Part shown: positions 16,391 to 24,153 of the stretch, one piece after another | Numbering within the stretch: position 1 is the stretch's first letter | Layout of the letters: every line of letters starts with the position of its first letter | NCBI GenBank assembly: GCA_021153265.1 | Contig: JAGKTU010000018.1 | Coordinates: 1 to 31,207, forward strand | Reading direction: 5' to 3' | Source: Clostridia bacterium | GTDB lineage: Bacteria; Bacillota; Clostridia; Oscillospirales; Oscillospiraceae | Length of the DNA stretch: 31,207 nucleotides | The notes under the pieces: generated by a model | What the model saw: only the letters and a program-made list of their open reading frames with translations | Databases searched by the model: none | Told to the model about the DNA's origin: nothing | Translations under genes and position numbers: made by a program

Positions 16391-16813
16391 ATGCAGAATT
16401 TTGGAATGTCTATGTTATGGTTCTGGGTGTGCTACGCGATCGTTACCTGCGTTGGCATCCTGCACACCATCTTTAATATCTACGTGCTGAAAATGAAGCC
16501 CATGGACGAAAACGGCATGGGCGAGGGTTATGAGAAGACCAAGCCCTGGCATCCGCTGTACAACATCGTCCTGTTCAGCCTGTTCGGCTGGCTGTATATG
16601 AATGGTCTTCCGGAGCCGACTTTGGCAGAGGCGCTGATCACCGGTGGAATTTGGGCAGGCATCTGCATCGTGTTCGATGTGGTGGGCTGGGTGCTGATCA
16701 AGCATCCCTGGAGTTTGTCCTTCAGGGAGTTCTATGTGGATTATCAGCCCTGGATCACGCTGATCTATATTGCCATTTTCCTTGGCCCGGTGGTGGGATT
16801 CTATCTGTGCTAA
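16391..16813 (+). CDS. small membrane protein, four predicted helices
   Basis: I do not recognise a family for this 140-residue protein. It shows four hydrophobic segments, at about 8-33, 58-74, 79-104 and 118-140, with a charged loop after the first helix (KMKPMDENGMGEGYEKTK). The C-terminus ends within the last helix. No enzymatic motif is visible. Strong ribosome site and promoter support expression. It is first in an operon with two GNAT acetyltransferases (16 nt and 13 nt gaps) and diverges from the system 1 transporter, so it may belong to the same response. Confidence 0.8.
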   Translation: MQNFGMSMLWFWVCYAIVTCVGILHTIFNIYVLKMKPMDENGMGEGYEKTKPWHPLYNIVLFSLFGWLYMNGLPEPTLAEALITGGIWAGICIVFDVVGWVLIKHPWSLSFREFYVDYQPWITLIYIAIFLGPVVGFYLC

Positions 16814-16829
16814 AAAGGAGCATATTTAC

Positions 16830-17282
16830 ATGAAAGAACTTACCTATATTACGTTAAGAGAACAGCCGGAGATGATGGATACCGCGGCTGCGTGGTTCAA
16901 CGGCAAATGGGGTGTACCCAAGGAAGCCTATCTTGACTGCATGCAGGCCTATCTCAGCGGCGAAACGGAACTGGGCTGGTATCTGTGCCTGGACGGCGAG
17001 AAAATTGTCGGCGGCATGGGCGTCATCGAGAACGATTTCCACGACCGCAAGGACTTAAGCCCCAACGTCTGCGCCGTTTACACCGAGGACAGTCACCGGA
17101 AAATGGGCATCGCCGGCGAACTGCTGAATATGGTGGTGGAAGACCTGAAATCCAAGGGCATTTCCCCCGTGTATCTGGTCACCGACCACATCGGTTTCTA
17201 TGAGCGCTACGGCTGGGAATTCTACTGCATGGCCCAGGGCGACGGTCAGCCCGAAATGACCAGACTTTACATTCACAGATAA
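16830..17282 (+). CDS. GNAT-family N-acetyltransferase
   Basis: This 150-residue protein has a GNAT core: the strand WYLCLDGEKIVGGMGVIEN, the strand NVCAVYT, the acetyl-CoA loop EDSHRKMGIAGELL (a variant of the R/Q-x-x-G-x-G/A motif) and the C-terminal GFYERYGWEF. ATG 16830 is chosen because AAAAGGAG precedes it; the upstream 20 codons lie inside the previous gene. The substrate is unknown. It is the second gene of the three-gene plus-strand operon. Confidence 0.85.
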   Translation: MKELTYITLREQPEMMDTAAAWFNGKWGVPKEAYLDCMQAYLSGETELGWYLCLDGEKIVGGMGVIENDFHDRKDLSPNVCAVYTEDSHRKMGIAGELLNMVVEDLKSKGISPVYLVTDHIGFYERYGWEFYCMAQGDGQPEMTRLYIHR

Positions 17283-17295
17283 CTAGGAGAACTTT

Positions 17296-17805
17296 ATGAA
17301 TATTAAAACCGAAAGACTGGAAATTACCAGATTCACTATGGACATGGCGCAGGCCGTCCATCTCAATTCTCTGGACGATGACAACCGGGCATTCAACCCC
17401 GACGAGGTCTTTGAAACGCTGGAAATTGCCGAAGACACCGTTGGCTTTCTGATGAGCGTGTACGAAAACGGCGACGGCCCTCTGGTCTATCCCGTCCTGC
17501 TCACCGATGGTACCAACGTCGGCTATGTTCAGGCTGTCCCCATGGACGACGGCACTTGGGAGATCGGCTATCACATCGGCAAGGCTTACACCGGCAAGGG
17601 CTACGCCAGCGAGGCGGTGAAGGCTTTCCTGCCCGTGATCATGGAAAAGCTCGGTATCACCGAAATGCTGGGCATCTGCGTGGCAGAAAACAAGGCCTCC
17701 ATCAAGGTACTGGAGAATGCCGGCTTCGTAAAAGAATTCGAAGGCCTGGGCATCTACCAGGACGAGGAGCGCCATATCTGCAAGTACCGCTACACCGCCC
17801 GATAA
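17296..17805 (+). CDS. GNAT acetyltransferase, RimJ/RimL-like
   Basis: This 169-residue protein begins MNIKTERLEITRFT, typical of the RimJ/RimL (Acetyltransf_3) group. It has the acetyl-CoA motif IGKAYTGKGYASEAV and the classic ending NKASIKVLENAGFVKEFE. Such enzymes acetylate protein N-termini or small amines. It sits 13 nt after the preceding GNAT and closes the operon before a bidirectional terminator. Sequence differences from the other GNATs in the window suggest distinct subfamilies, not recent duplicates. Confidence 0.88.
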   Translation: MNIKTERLEITRFTMDMAQAVHLNSLDDDNRAFNPDEVFETLEIAEDTVGFLMSVYENGDGPLVYPVLLTDGTNVGYVQAVPMDDGTWEIGYHIGKAYTGKGYASEAVKAFLPVIMEKLGITEMLGICVAENKASIKVLENAGFVKEFEGLGIYQDEERHICKYRYTAR

Positions 17806-17815
17806 CGCAAAAAAT

Positions 17816-17838
17816 CCCGGAACCAAAATGGTTCCGGG
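17816..17838. terminator. bidirectional rho-independent terminator between convergent genes
   Basis: CCCGGAACC and GGTTCCGGG form a perfect 9-bp stem with loop AAAAT, between the plus-strand GNAT stop (17805) and the minus-strand GNAT stop (17864). The minus-strand side is followed by ATTTTTT and is the stronger terminator. The plus-strand side is followed only by GTTTCC. Confidence 0.8.
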
Positions 17839-17863
17839 GTTTCCTGTATTTGGGGATAGAATA

Positions 17864-18346
17864 TCATCTTTCCATGGCCAGTTCTTTGCATTTCCACTCT
17901 TTGCCCAGAACACGGTAGATTTCGGTGGTATCCAGAGTCACATCTTCAAAGCCCACCGCCTTATAGCAGTAATAGGCAGGCAGATTGTTCTCGAAAACAC
18001 CCAAAGAGACCTTTTTCGCGCCGTAAATTTCCAACGCAAACTTCACGCCCAGCTGCAGCATGGCCTTGCCGCAGCCCTTACCCCGGATGTCGGGGTTCAC
18101 GATGACGAAGCCGAAGCGCAGTTCCTCCCGGGATTCGCCGGGATTTCGCAGGGTGAAAAAACCCACGATTTTGTCTTCGTCAAAGGCGGTAAAGGGCATC
18201 AGCGCTTCCACGAACTTAAATTTTTCTTCCGTGATGGGGTAATCTCCCAGAACACCGGCGCTCCACTTATAGAAGGCTTTTTCGTCCCGGCACCAGGATA
18301 AAATCGTGGCGGCATCCGCAGGTTTATAGGGTCTGATTCCAATCAT
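17864..18346 (-). CDS. GNAT-family N-acetyltransferase
   Basis: This 160-residue protein has the pattern MIGIRPYKPADAATILSW at its start, the core FGFVIVNPDIRGKGCGKAM (acetyl-CoA loop RGKGCG) and the ending NLPAYYCYKAVGFEDV, all typical of GNAT enzymes. ATG 18346 is preferred over GTG 18355 because GAGGTG lies 6 nt before it. It is 39 nt downstream of the histidine kinase gene, so it may be part of the same transcript, and ends at the shared terminator. The substrate is unknown. Confidence 0.86.
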   Translation of the reverse strand: MIGIRPYKPADAATILSWCRDEKAFYKWSAGVLGDYPITEEKFKFVEALMPFTAFDEDKIVGFFTLRNPGESREELRFGFVIVNPDIRGKGCGKAMLQLGVKFALEIYGAKKVSLGVFENNLPAYYCYKAVGFEDVTLDTTEIYRVLGKEWKCKELAMER

Positions 18347-18385
18347 ATCGTTCACCTCGCAAGATTGTATCTTTCCAGAGTATGT

Positions 18386-19615
18386 TTACGCCTTCTGGAA
18401 GACCGCCGTGACGCACATATCGCCGCCTTGGACTACCGCGAAGACCTCGCCGTTCATTTTGTGCATCAGCTGGCGGCAGATGTAAAGTCCCAGACCGCTG
18501 CCCTTTTCTGTGTTGGCGTTGGAACCGCGCCAGAAGCTGTCGAACATATGGGGCAGCTCCGTATCCGGCAGGCTGCAGCCGCTGTTTCGCACGGTGACCA
18601 AGGGGCAGCCGTCCTCCTCGTCAAAGACGAGGGAGATTTTCTTGCCGTCACCATATTTGATGGCGTTTTCCACCATGTTCTGGATCACTTCCACGCTGCG
18701 GTCAAAATCACCACTCAGCAGGCAGTCGGAATATTCGCCCACGGAAAACTCCGTTTTGATCAGGGCAAGCTTTTCTGTATAGTACGCCCGAAGCTTTTCT
18801 ACCAGCGTGGACAGGTAGAACTCGCCTATATTTACCTCCAGACTGAGGAAATCCTCCCGGGAGGCGGTGATGATCTGGGTCACATAGCTTTCGATCTCGT
18901 CGGCCTTGGCGTGGATACTCTGGGCAACCTCCAACTGCTTATCCTTATCGGTATACAAGCCCTTGGACAGGGCCTGAGAATACAGCTTGATGGCCGCCAA
19001 GGGAGTCTTAATGTCGTGGGACAGGGACAGAAGCAGCATTTTGCGGTCTCTTTGCAGATTCAGCTCCCGCTCCTTCTGCTGCTCCATATTCTCCCGGAGC
19101 ATATCCAGACCCCAGATAAACTTTCCGAAGAAGCGCTTTTTGCCCTCCTTCAGCGGCTCGGTAAGGTTGCCCTTGGAAAGCGCATAGGGAACATCCTTCA
19201 GCCGGTCGAAGGGCTTAAGGATCGTCACCCTGATGTAAAGCATGACTCCAAGGATCAGCGCCGCCATGATCGCCAGTGCAATGTTCACCGTGAGGATTTG
19301 TTTGCCCCGTTCCGCACTGTTATCGACAGCGTAGTCAAAGCGGTACAGTTCACCCTCAATTTCCCGGATGGCATAATCGCTGTGAGAATCGTAAAAATCC
19401 TCGCCGAAGGGCTTCACGGCGGTGACATAGTCACAGGCGGTCAAATCCACAGCTTCCAATCCATCTGTTTCGACGACCCGGGTAAGCCGGCTGATCTCCA
19501 CAAGATAGGGTCGGCCGTTGTTGGGATCATCCCGGAAAAGCAGCCCGTTGGCCACCGCGAACAGAAGGATGATCGCCGCCGCGACAATGGCAAAAATTCT
19601 GTTAAACGCTTTCAT
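18386..19615 (-). CDS. sensor histidine kinase
   Basis: This 409-residue protein has a membrane helix at 7-27, an extracytoplasmic segment of about 77 residues, a second helix at 106-129 and a HAMP-like linker. The phosphoacceptor His200 is in SHDIKTPL, with N-box NMVENAIKYG (313-322) and G-box GSGLGLYI (372-379). It would sense an envelope signal and phosphorylate the response regulator encoded just upstream. The start ATG 19615 lies inside the regulator's last codons (14 nt overlap), so the two are coupled; a longer frame to 19699 is unlikely. Its position behind a BceAB-like transporter suggests a sensing pair for that transporter, although the outer domain is larger than the nearly absent one of BceS. 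Confidence 0.92.
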   Translation of the reverse strand: MKAFNRIFAIVAAAIILLFAVANGLLFRDDPNNGRPYLVEISRLTRVVETDGLEAVDLTACDYVTAVKPFGEDFYDSHSDYAIREIEGELYRFDYAVDNSAERGKQILTVNIALAIMAALILGVMLYIRVTILKPFDRLKDVPYALSKGNLTEPLKEGKKRFFGKFIWGLDMLRENMEQQKERELNLQRDRKMLLLSLSHDIKTPLAAIKLYSQALSKGLYTDKDKQLEVAQSIHAKADEIESYVTQIITASREDFLSLEVNIGEFYLSTLVEKLRAYYTEKLALIKTEFSVGEYSDCLLSGDFDRSVEVIQNMVENAIKYGDGKKISLVFDEEDGCPLVTVRNSGCSLPDTELPHMFDSFWRGSNANTEKGSGLGLYICRQLMHKMNGEVFAVVQGGDMCVTAVFQKA

Positions 19616-20270
19616 ACTGATAGCCCACTCCCCAAACGGTCTGAATTTTCCGGGGCTTTTTCGGATCGTCCTCGATCTTCTGGCGCAGCCATTTGACATG
19701 CACCGTCAGCGTCTGCTGCTCCGAAAAGCTGTCGCTGCCCCAGATCCGGTTGAACAGGTATTCCTTGGTCAGAGTCTTGCCTTTGTTCTCCATCAGCAGC
19801 ACCAGCAGGTCAAATTCCTTTGTGGTCATTTCTATGGGGGTGCCATTCTTGCAGACCGTGCGGCTGAGGCGGTTGATTGTGATGTCACCGCAGGAAAGCT
19901 CGTCCACAGCATACCGGCGCTTGAATATGCCTGCGATCTTAGCAAGCATAATGTCAATATCGTAGGGTTTTTCGATATAGTCATCGGCACCGAGGGTCAG
20001 TCCGCTGAGTTTATCCTCCTTGCCGGTTTTTGCGCTGACGATGAGGATGGGGGTGTTGCTCTCCTCCCGGATTTTCCTGCATACCGCAAAGCCGTCCATT
20101 CCCGGGAGCATCACATCCAGCACGATGAGCTTTGCGCCGTACTGCTCGTATAGCTTTAGGGCTTTTTCACCGGAATCCGCCACGGACACCGTATAATTCT
20201 CCCCGCGGAGAAAGTCGCACAGCAAGCCTGCCAATTCCGGATTGTCTTCCACGATCAAAATATCAACCAT
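19602..20270 (-). CDS. OmpR/PhoB-family response regulator
   Basis: This 222-residue protein has a receiver domain with acidic pair Glu8/Asp9, phosphoacceptor Asp52 (VLDVMLPGMDG), Ser79 and Lys101 (EKPYD). A winged-helix DNA-binding domain follows from about 125 (MTTKEFDLLVLLMENKG, VHVKWLRQKIE, GVGYQYE). It pairs with the kinase gene that overlaps its end. The ribosome site AAAGGA precedes ATG 20270. Likely targets are the neighbouring transporter genes, but the binding sites were not identified with confidence. Confidence 0.93.
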   Translation of the reverse strand: MVDILIVEDNPELAGLLCDFLRGENYTVSVADSGEKALKLYEQYGAKLIVLDVMLPGMDGFAVCRKIREESNTPILIVSAKTGKEDKLSGLTLGADDYIEKPYDIDIMLAKIAGIFKRRYAVDELSCGDITINRLSRTVCKNGTPIEMTTKEFDLLVLLMENKGKTLTKEYLFNRIWGSDSFSEQQTLTVHVKWLRQKIEDDPKKPRKIQTVWGVGYQYESV

Positions 20271-20293
20271 ACTCTATCCTTTCAAGCGGCAAA

Positions 20294-20314
20294 GGGGCGA
20301 CCGATGGCCGCCCC
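20294..20314 (-). other. hairpin between the system 2 ATPase and the response regulator
   Basis: On the minus strand GGGGCGGCC and GGTCGCCCC pair over 9 bp (one G-U) around ATC, followed by only TTTG. It could weakly attenuate transcription from the transporter into the two-component genes. The 55-bp gap has no clear promoter. Confidence 0.45.
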
Positions 20315-20325
20315 CAGTTGTTTCC

Positions 20326-21087
20326 TTACCAACCCATCTCCATGAGCCAGTTATTCAGCGCTCTTTCGCGCTCCCGGATCTGGGAATTGCTTTCGCATCT
20401 ACCCAAAGTATACTCGCCTTTGATATTTCCGTCAACAATATACATCACTCTGGTGCATCTTGCGGCAACTTTTACATCGTGGGTGACCATCATGATGGTG
20501 GTACCCTCGGCGTTCAGCTTTGCCAGTTCCTCCATGACCTCGCCGGAGGAGGCCCGGTTCAGTGCGCCGGTGGGCTCGTCAGCGAAGATCATCTTAGGGT
20601 TGTTGATCATGCTGCGGCAGATGCAGGCGCGCTGCAGCTGACCGCCGGAAACCTCATTGATGTCGTTGTCGGCAATTTCGATGATGCCCAGCTTGCGCAT
20701 CAGCTCCTGTCCCCGCTCCAGAATCTCCTTGCGGCTCTCCTGGCTGCCGGACTGGACGGCGGGCAGGATGATGTTATCCTGCACAGTCAGGTTCTTCAGC
20801 ATGTACATCTGCTGGAAGATGAAGCCCATGTCGTTAAGGCGCAGGTCGGCCAGCTCCTTCTGACCCATCTGGGCGATGTTCTTACCGCAGAAAGCTGCCT
20901 CGCCGGAGGTGATGGCATCCATTCCGGACACGGTGTACAGCAGGGTGGATTTACCGGAGCCGGAGGGGCCCATGACAGCCACCATCTCGCCCTCTTCGAT
21001 GGAGAAATTCACATTTTTCAGAACATTGTTCTGGCGCTTGTTCACAATATAGGTCTTGCACAGGTCTTTTACTTCGAGAATCTTCAT
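20326..21087 (-). CDS. ABC transporter ATPase (system 2)
   Basis: This 253-residue ATPase has Walker A GPSGSGKST (40-48), Q-loop FIFQQ (89-93), signature VSGGQLQRA (147-155), Walker B MIFADEP (166-172) and the switch His203. It belongs to the MacB/LolD/BceA class and pairs with the FtsX-type permease gene that ends 14 nt upstream. The C-terminus ends LNNWLMEMGW, shared with the system 1 ATPase. It lies between the permease and the two-component genes on the same strand. Confidence 0.94.
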   Translation of the reverse strand: MKILEVKDLCKTYIVNKRQNNVLKNVNFSIEEGEMVAVMGPSGSGKSTLLYTVSGMDAITSGEAAFCGKNIAQMGQKELADLRLNDMGFIFQQMYMLKNLTVQDNIILPAVQSGSQESRKEILERGQELMRKLGIIEIADNDINEVSGGQLQRACICRSMINNPKMIFADEPTGALNRASSGEVMEELAKLNAEGTTIMMVTHDVKVAARCTRVMYIVDGNIKGEYTLGRCESNSQIRERERALNNWLMEMGW

Positions 21088-21101
21088 ATCGTTACCCTTT
21101 C

Positions 21102-23471
21102 TTATTCAATGTTGGCAGTATCGGAGGAGTTGATCTTTCTGGTGTACAGCGCGGTCAGGAATGCGCTCAGAGCGGTGGTGGCCAGAATCAGGCCGGGGAA
21201 GACCAGGAACATTTCCATGGGGTTGATCAGATAGTCAACGCCCTTATCCAGGCCCATCATCTTGAAAATGGGATCCAAGCACAGGTTGGTCAGCGGAAGT
21301 GCCAAGATCTCGCTGATGATCACCGCGATGACGCCCACAAAGACAAATCTCAGAACATGGTAGGCGTAAATTTTGCTGTTTTGGGTACCGATGGCCTTCA
21401 GTAGGGCGATCTCACCCTTCTCCTTGGCGATGAAGGAGCGCTCCATCAGCACGGTGACCAGCGCAGTCAACAGGATGGTCAGCACCGCCATCAGATACTT
21501 CATGGCATCTATGGCATCGGTCACGGTGAGCAGCTCAGAAACGACCTTTGCGCAGGTCTTGAGCTCACATTGGGGATAAAGCTCCCGAATCACATCCATT
21601 CTGCGCTGGATCTCCTCTTCACCGGGATCGTCGAGGAACAGTACCAGCGCATCGGTGACGCCGATAGACTGGATGTAATTGACCGAGGCATCCTCGTGGA
21701 GCAGAATGCCATCGCCAATGCTCTGCATGGCCTGATAATAGGCGGTGATGATGTATTCCTGCTCACCATACAGAGTCGTGATGGTAACGGTATCACCGAT
21801 GCCGGCGTTCAGCTTGGTGGCGGTGATTCTGGTAATGGCGATTTCATTTGCGTGCTGGGGTACAGTGCCTTCGGTGTATTCGTAAAGGTCCATTGTGGTT
21901 CCGGTACCCTGATAGACGGTGGGGCTGTGTTCCATTTCTCCATGGGTCACCGGGAGGGTGAACATCGCCTGCTGATGGCAGATTGCGGGGATGCCTTCTT
22001 CTGCCAAAGCTTCTTCCAGTTTGTCAAGGTCTTCTTTCATGACCTCCCGGCCGAGTTCACCCATGTACCGATCCGAATTGGTATAGCCGGAAACGGAGAC
22101 ATGGTATTTCGCCCAGCCGAAAGCACCGTTCAGAGAACCGCTCTGCATGGTGCAAACTGTGGAGGAGAGGATCAGCATCATGGACAGGCACAGGACGAAG
22201 GTCAGGATCATGATGCTGTAGCGCTTGGGGCTGCTGATGATGTCATTAACAGCCATGAAGCTGCTTGCGGAAAGCTTGGATCTGCCCAGACTCATCAGGC
22301 TCTTCTTGCGGAAACGTTCGCCGGTCTGGCCGTTGCGGATGGCATCGATGGGGCTCATCTTCTTGACCTTGCCGGTGCAGCCGAAGCAGAACAGCAGGAT
22401 GATGCCGATGACCAGCACAGCGCAGAGGAAATTGACAAGGAAGGGGTTTGTGCTGCTCATAATGATGGATTTGGAGGAAACGCTCATGAGCAGACCGCCG
22501 AAGGGGAAGCTCAGCGCCAGACCGATAGCCGCGCCGACTGCGGAAATGGCGGCGTATTTCACCAGATACAGGCCACGAATTGTCAGATCGGGGATGCCGA
22601 TGGCTTTCATCACGCCGATCTCGCGGAATTCTTCGGACAGGGTAAAGGTAATGCTGAAGCGCAGGACCACAAATGCGATGGCAATGAGAATGACGCTGAC
22701 CACAAGCAGGATACCTGCCAGCAGCATGTCAAAGACATAGGTGAATTCCAGATATGCTCTGTCGCCCTTGACACTGAAGTTTTTGATGGCTTCGCTGATT
22801 TCTGTCTGGGTGGTTTCCAGATCGGTTGTATGGATGTAGTAAATGGAACCGCCATAAAGATCCGTGGTGGCTTCGTCGGCGGTGAAGGCTTCAAAGTCCT
22901 CAGTGCTGATGATATATTTGATAATGTTGCCTGCACCGAGGGCTGCGTCATGGATGGTGCCTGCCAGAGTGAATTCCTTGCGGACACCCGCCAGATCAAT
23001 GGTGATCTTGTCGCCGGGTTCCAATTCGTTGGCCTTTGCCAGAACGGCTGTGATATAGATCTGACCCTGAGGAACGGTTTTCAGAATGCTGTGATCGGAG
23101 AGGAAATAGTTCTGGGAAAAATAATCATCACTCATGAGGAAATGGGTTCCGCCTTTAATGGGGATAGCATCCGGCTCCAAAATGATATTGTCATTTGACA
23201 TGACCAGAATGGTTTCGACAGAGTAACTGTCAATGGATTCGGCGGAATCCAGGATTCCGTCAACGTCCACTTCCTGAGCTTTGTTCAGGGTTATGCCGAG
23301 ATAGTCCGGGGCGTTTGCCATGTCCATGTAACGGGCCAGCGAGGTGGTCACGGTGAGAATATTGTTTGCGCTGGAGGATACGAACATGGTTGCAAGGATC
23401 ACGAACACTAAGAGGATTGCGTTCATGGCCTTCTTGCGTTTTAGGTCTTTTTTGAGAATGTTACGATACAT
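21102..23471 (-). CDS. FtsX/MacB-type ABC transporter permease (system 2)
   Basis: This 789-residue membrane protein has a first helix near 17-37 and an outer domain of about 200 residues. Helices near 250-360 follow with the segment IGVMKAIGIPDLTIRGLYLVK split by the FtsX fold. A second unit begins with a helix near 415-440, has a second outer domain and ends with three more helices around 650-780. The second coupling segment is ALLKAIGTQNSKIY. It would work with the ATPase downstream. ATG 23471 is chosen because GAAGGGAG lies upstream; a frame 13 codons longer has no ribosome site. The substrate is unknown; candidates are antimicrobial peptides, lipids or lipoproteins. Confidence 0.9.
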   Translation of the reverse strand: MYRNILKKDLKRKKAMNAILLVFVILATMFVSSSANNILTVTTSLARYMDMANAPDYLGITLNKAQEVDVDGILDSAESIDSYSVETILVMSNDNIILEPDAIPIKGGTHFLMSDDYFSQNYFLSDHSILKTVPQGQIYITAVLAKANELEPGDKITIDLAGVRKEFTLAGTIHDAALGAGNIIKYIISTEDFEAFTADEATTDLYGGSIYYIHTTDLETTQTEISEAIKNFSVKGDRAYLEFTYVFDMLLAGILLVVSVILIAIAFVVLRFSITFTLSEEFREIGVMKAIGIPDLTIRGLYLVKYAAISAVGAAIGLALSFPFGGLLMSVSSKSIIMSSTNPFLVNFLCAVLVIGIILLFCFGCTGKVKKMSPIDAIRNGQTGERFRKKSLMSLGRSKLSASSFMAVNDIISSPKRYSIMILTFVLCLSMMLILSSTVCTMQSGSLNGAFGWAKYHVSVSGYTNSDRYMGELGREVMKEDLDKLEEALAEEGIPAICHQQAMFTLPVTHGEMEHSPTVYQGTGTTMDLYEYTEGTVPQHANEIAITRITATKLNAGIGDTVTITTLYGEQEYIITAYYQAMQSIGDGILLHEDASVNYIQSIGVTDALVLFLDDPGEEEIQRRMDVIRELYPQCELKTCAKVVSELLTVTDAIDAMKYLMAVLTILLTALVTVLMERSFIAKEKGEIALLKAIGTQNSKIYAYHVLRFVFVGVIAVIISEILALPLTNLCLDPIFKMMGLDKGVDYLINPMEMFLVFPGLILATTALSAFLTALYTRKINSSDTANIE

Positions 23472-23500
23472 GTTTTTGCTCCCTTCATCGTTGTGACCGC

Positions 23501-23506
23501 ATTGTA
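23501..23506 (-). promoter_or_regulatory. extended -10 of the system 2 transporter operon
   Basis: The minus strand reads TGCTACAAT (core TACAAT at 23501-23506), 29 nt before the ATG. No good -35 is visible at 16-18 bp; an AT-rich partial palindrome (ATTATTAAATAAT) lies there instead, fitting activator-dependent control. Confidence 0.5.
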
Positions 23507-23589
23507 GCACAGCAATTATTAAATAATCCTTAAATGAAAAAAGATTTTTCGGCCCGGTTCAGAGCGGTTGGGTGTGCCCGGATAAAAGA

Positions 23590-23619
23590 AATAGTCCCCG
23601 CCGTTCAGCGGGGACTATT
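23590..23619 (-). terminator. rho-independent terminator after the DUF1292 gene
   Basis: Perfect 12-bp arms AATAGTCCCCGC and GCGGGGACTATT surround a 6-nt loop, followed on the minus strand by TCTTTT. It closes the GH13-58 aa-DUF1292 transcript. Confidence 0.8.
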
Positions 23620-23653
23620 GTGTGCGGATACGGCAGCCGTTGGGGCTGTGGAA

Positions 23654-23947
23654 TCAGTCCTCGAAGGTGAGGATGTCCTGGAATTTCTCCTTGAAGATGG
23701 CATAGACAGCTTCCAGAGTTGCCTCGTCGGTGACGGAGAGGTAATTCTCGTTCTCCTCGTCCACGGGCTCGATCTCCAGAATGACGATCTCGGAGGACTC
23801 CTCGTCGGCAGGCATCAGAACCAGATACTCCTTGCCCTGGTACTCGATGCAGTCCATGTATTCAAAGTCCACTTCTTCGCCGTTTTCGTCGGTCAGAGTC
23901 AGAATGCTGGCCTCTTCCTCTTCGGGAATCAGATCTTCGTGTTCCAT
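23654..23947 (-). CDS. DUF1292 family protein (YrzB-like)
   Basis: This 97-residue, very acidic protein has the DUF1292 pattern: ILTLTDENGEEVDFEYMDCIEYQGKEY (split as ILTLTDENGEEVDFEY and IEYQGKEYLVLMPAD), then EIVILEIEP and a C-terminal FKEKFQDIL. The molecular function of the family is unknown. In many Bacillota it is near ruvX or fur-like genes, but not here. It lies 23 nt after the 58-residue Cys-rich gene and is followed by a terminator, so it ends the operon that begins with the alpha-glucan hydrolase. Confidence 0.85.
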   Translation of the reverse strand: MEHEDLIPEEEEASILTLTDENGEEVDFEYMDCIEYQGKEYLVLMPADEESSEIVILEIEPVDEENENYLSVTDEATLEAVYAIFKEKFQDILTFED

Positions 23948-23970
23948 AATGATACTCCTTTTCGGTACAA

Positions 23971-24147
23971 TTACTTATTTTTCAGCAGATCATCGATCTG
24001 CGTAGCGATGGGGCAACTGGTTTGGTGGGGACAGCTGCCATAGCAGCAGTCCACTTCGGTCAAATTGCCATCTTCCAGCAGGACTTCCACCAGTCGGGGG
24101 GCGTCCAGCATGCGGCAGTAGCCGGAGAGGTATTTTTCAATCTCCAT
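23971..24147 (-). CDS. 58-residue Cys-rich hypothetical protein
   Basis: This short frame begins at ATG 24147, with GAGGA lying in the last codons of the GH13 gene, and ends at TAA 23971-23973. The protein has an N-terminal helix (MEIEKYLSGYCRMLDAPRL) and a Cys cluster VDCCYGSCPHQTSCPI, giving five cysteines in all, four of them within 12 residues along with a His. This suggests a metal or Fe-S site. I do not know the family. Its spacing (6 nt after the hydrolase, 23 nt before DUF1292) supports it being a real gene of the operon. Confidence 0.7.
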   Translation of the reverse strand: MEIEKYLSGYCRMLDAPRLVEVLLEDGNLTEVDCCYGSCPHQTSCPIATQIDDLLKNK

Positions 24148-24153
24148 GCGGGA

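Noticed and set aside
21570..23198. A 542-codon plus-strand open frame
   Set aside because: Antisense of the system 2 permease; Gly/His/Asp-rich composition without any motif.
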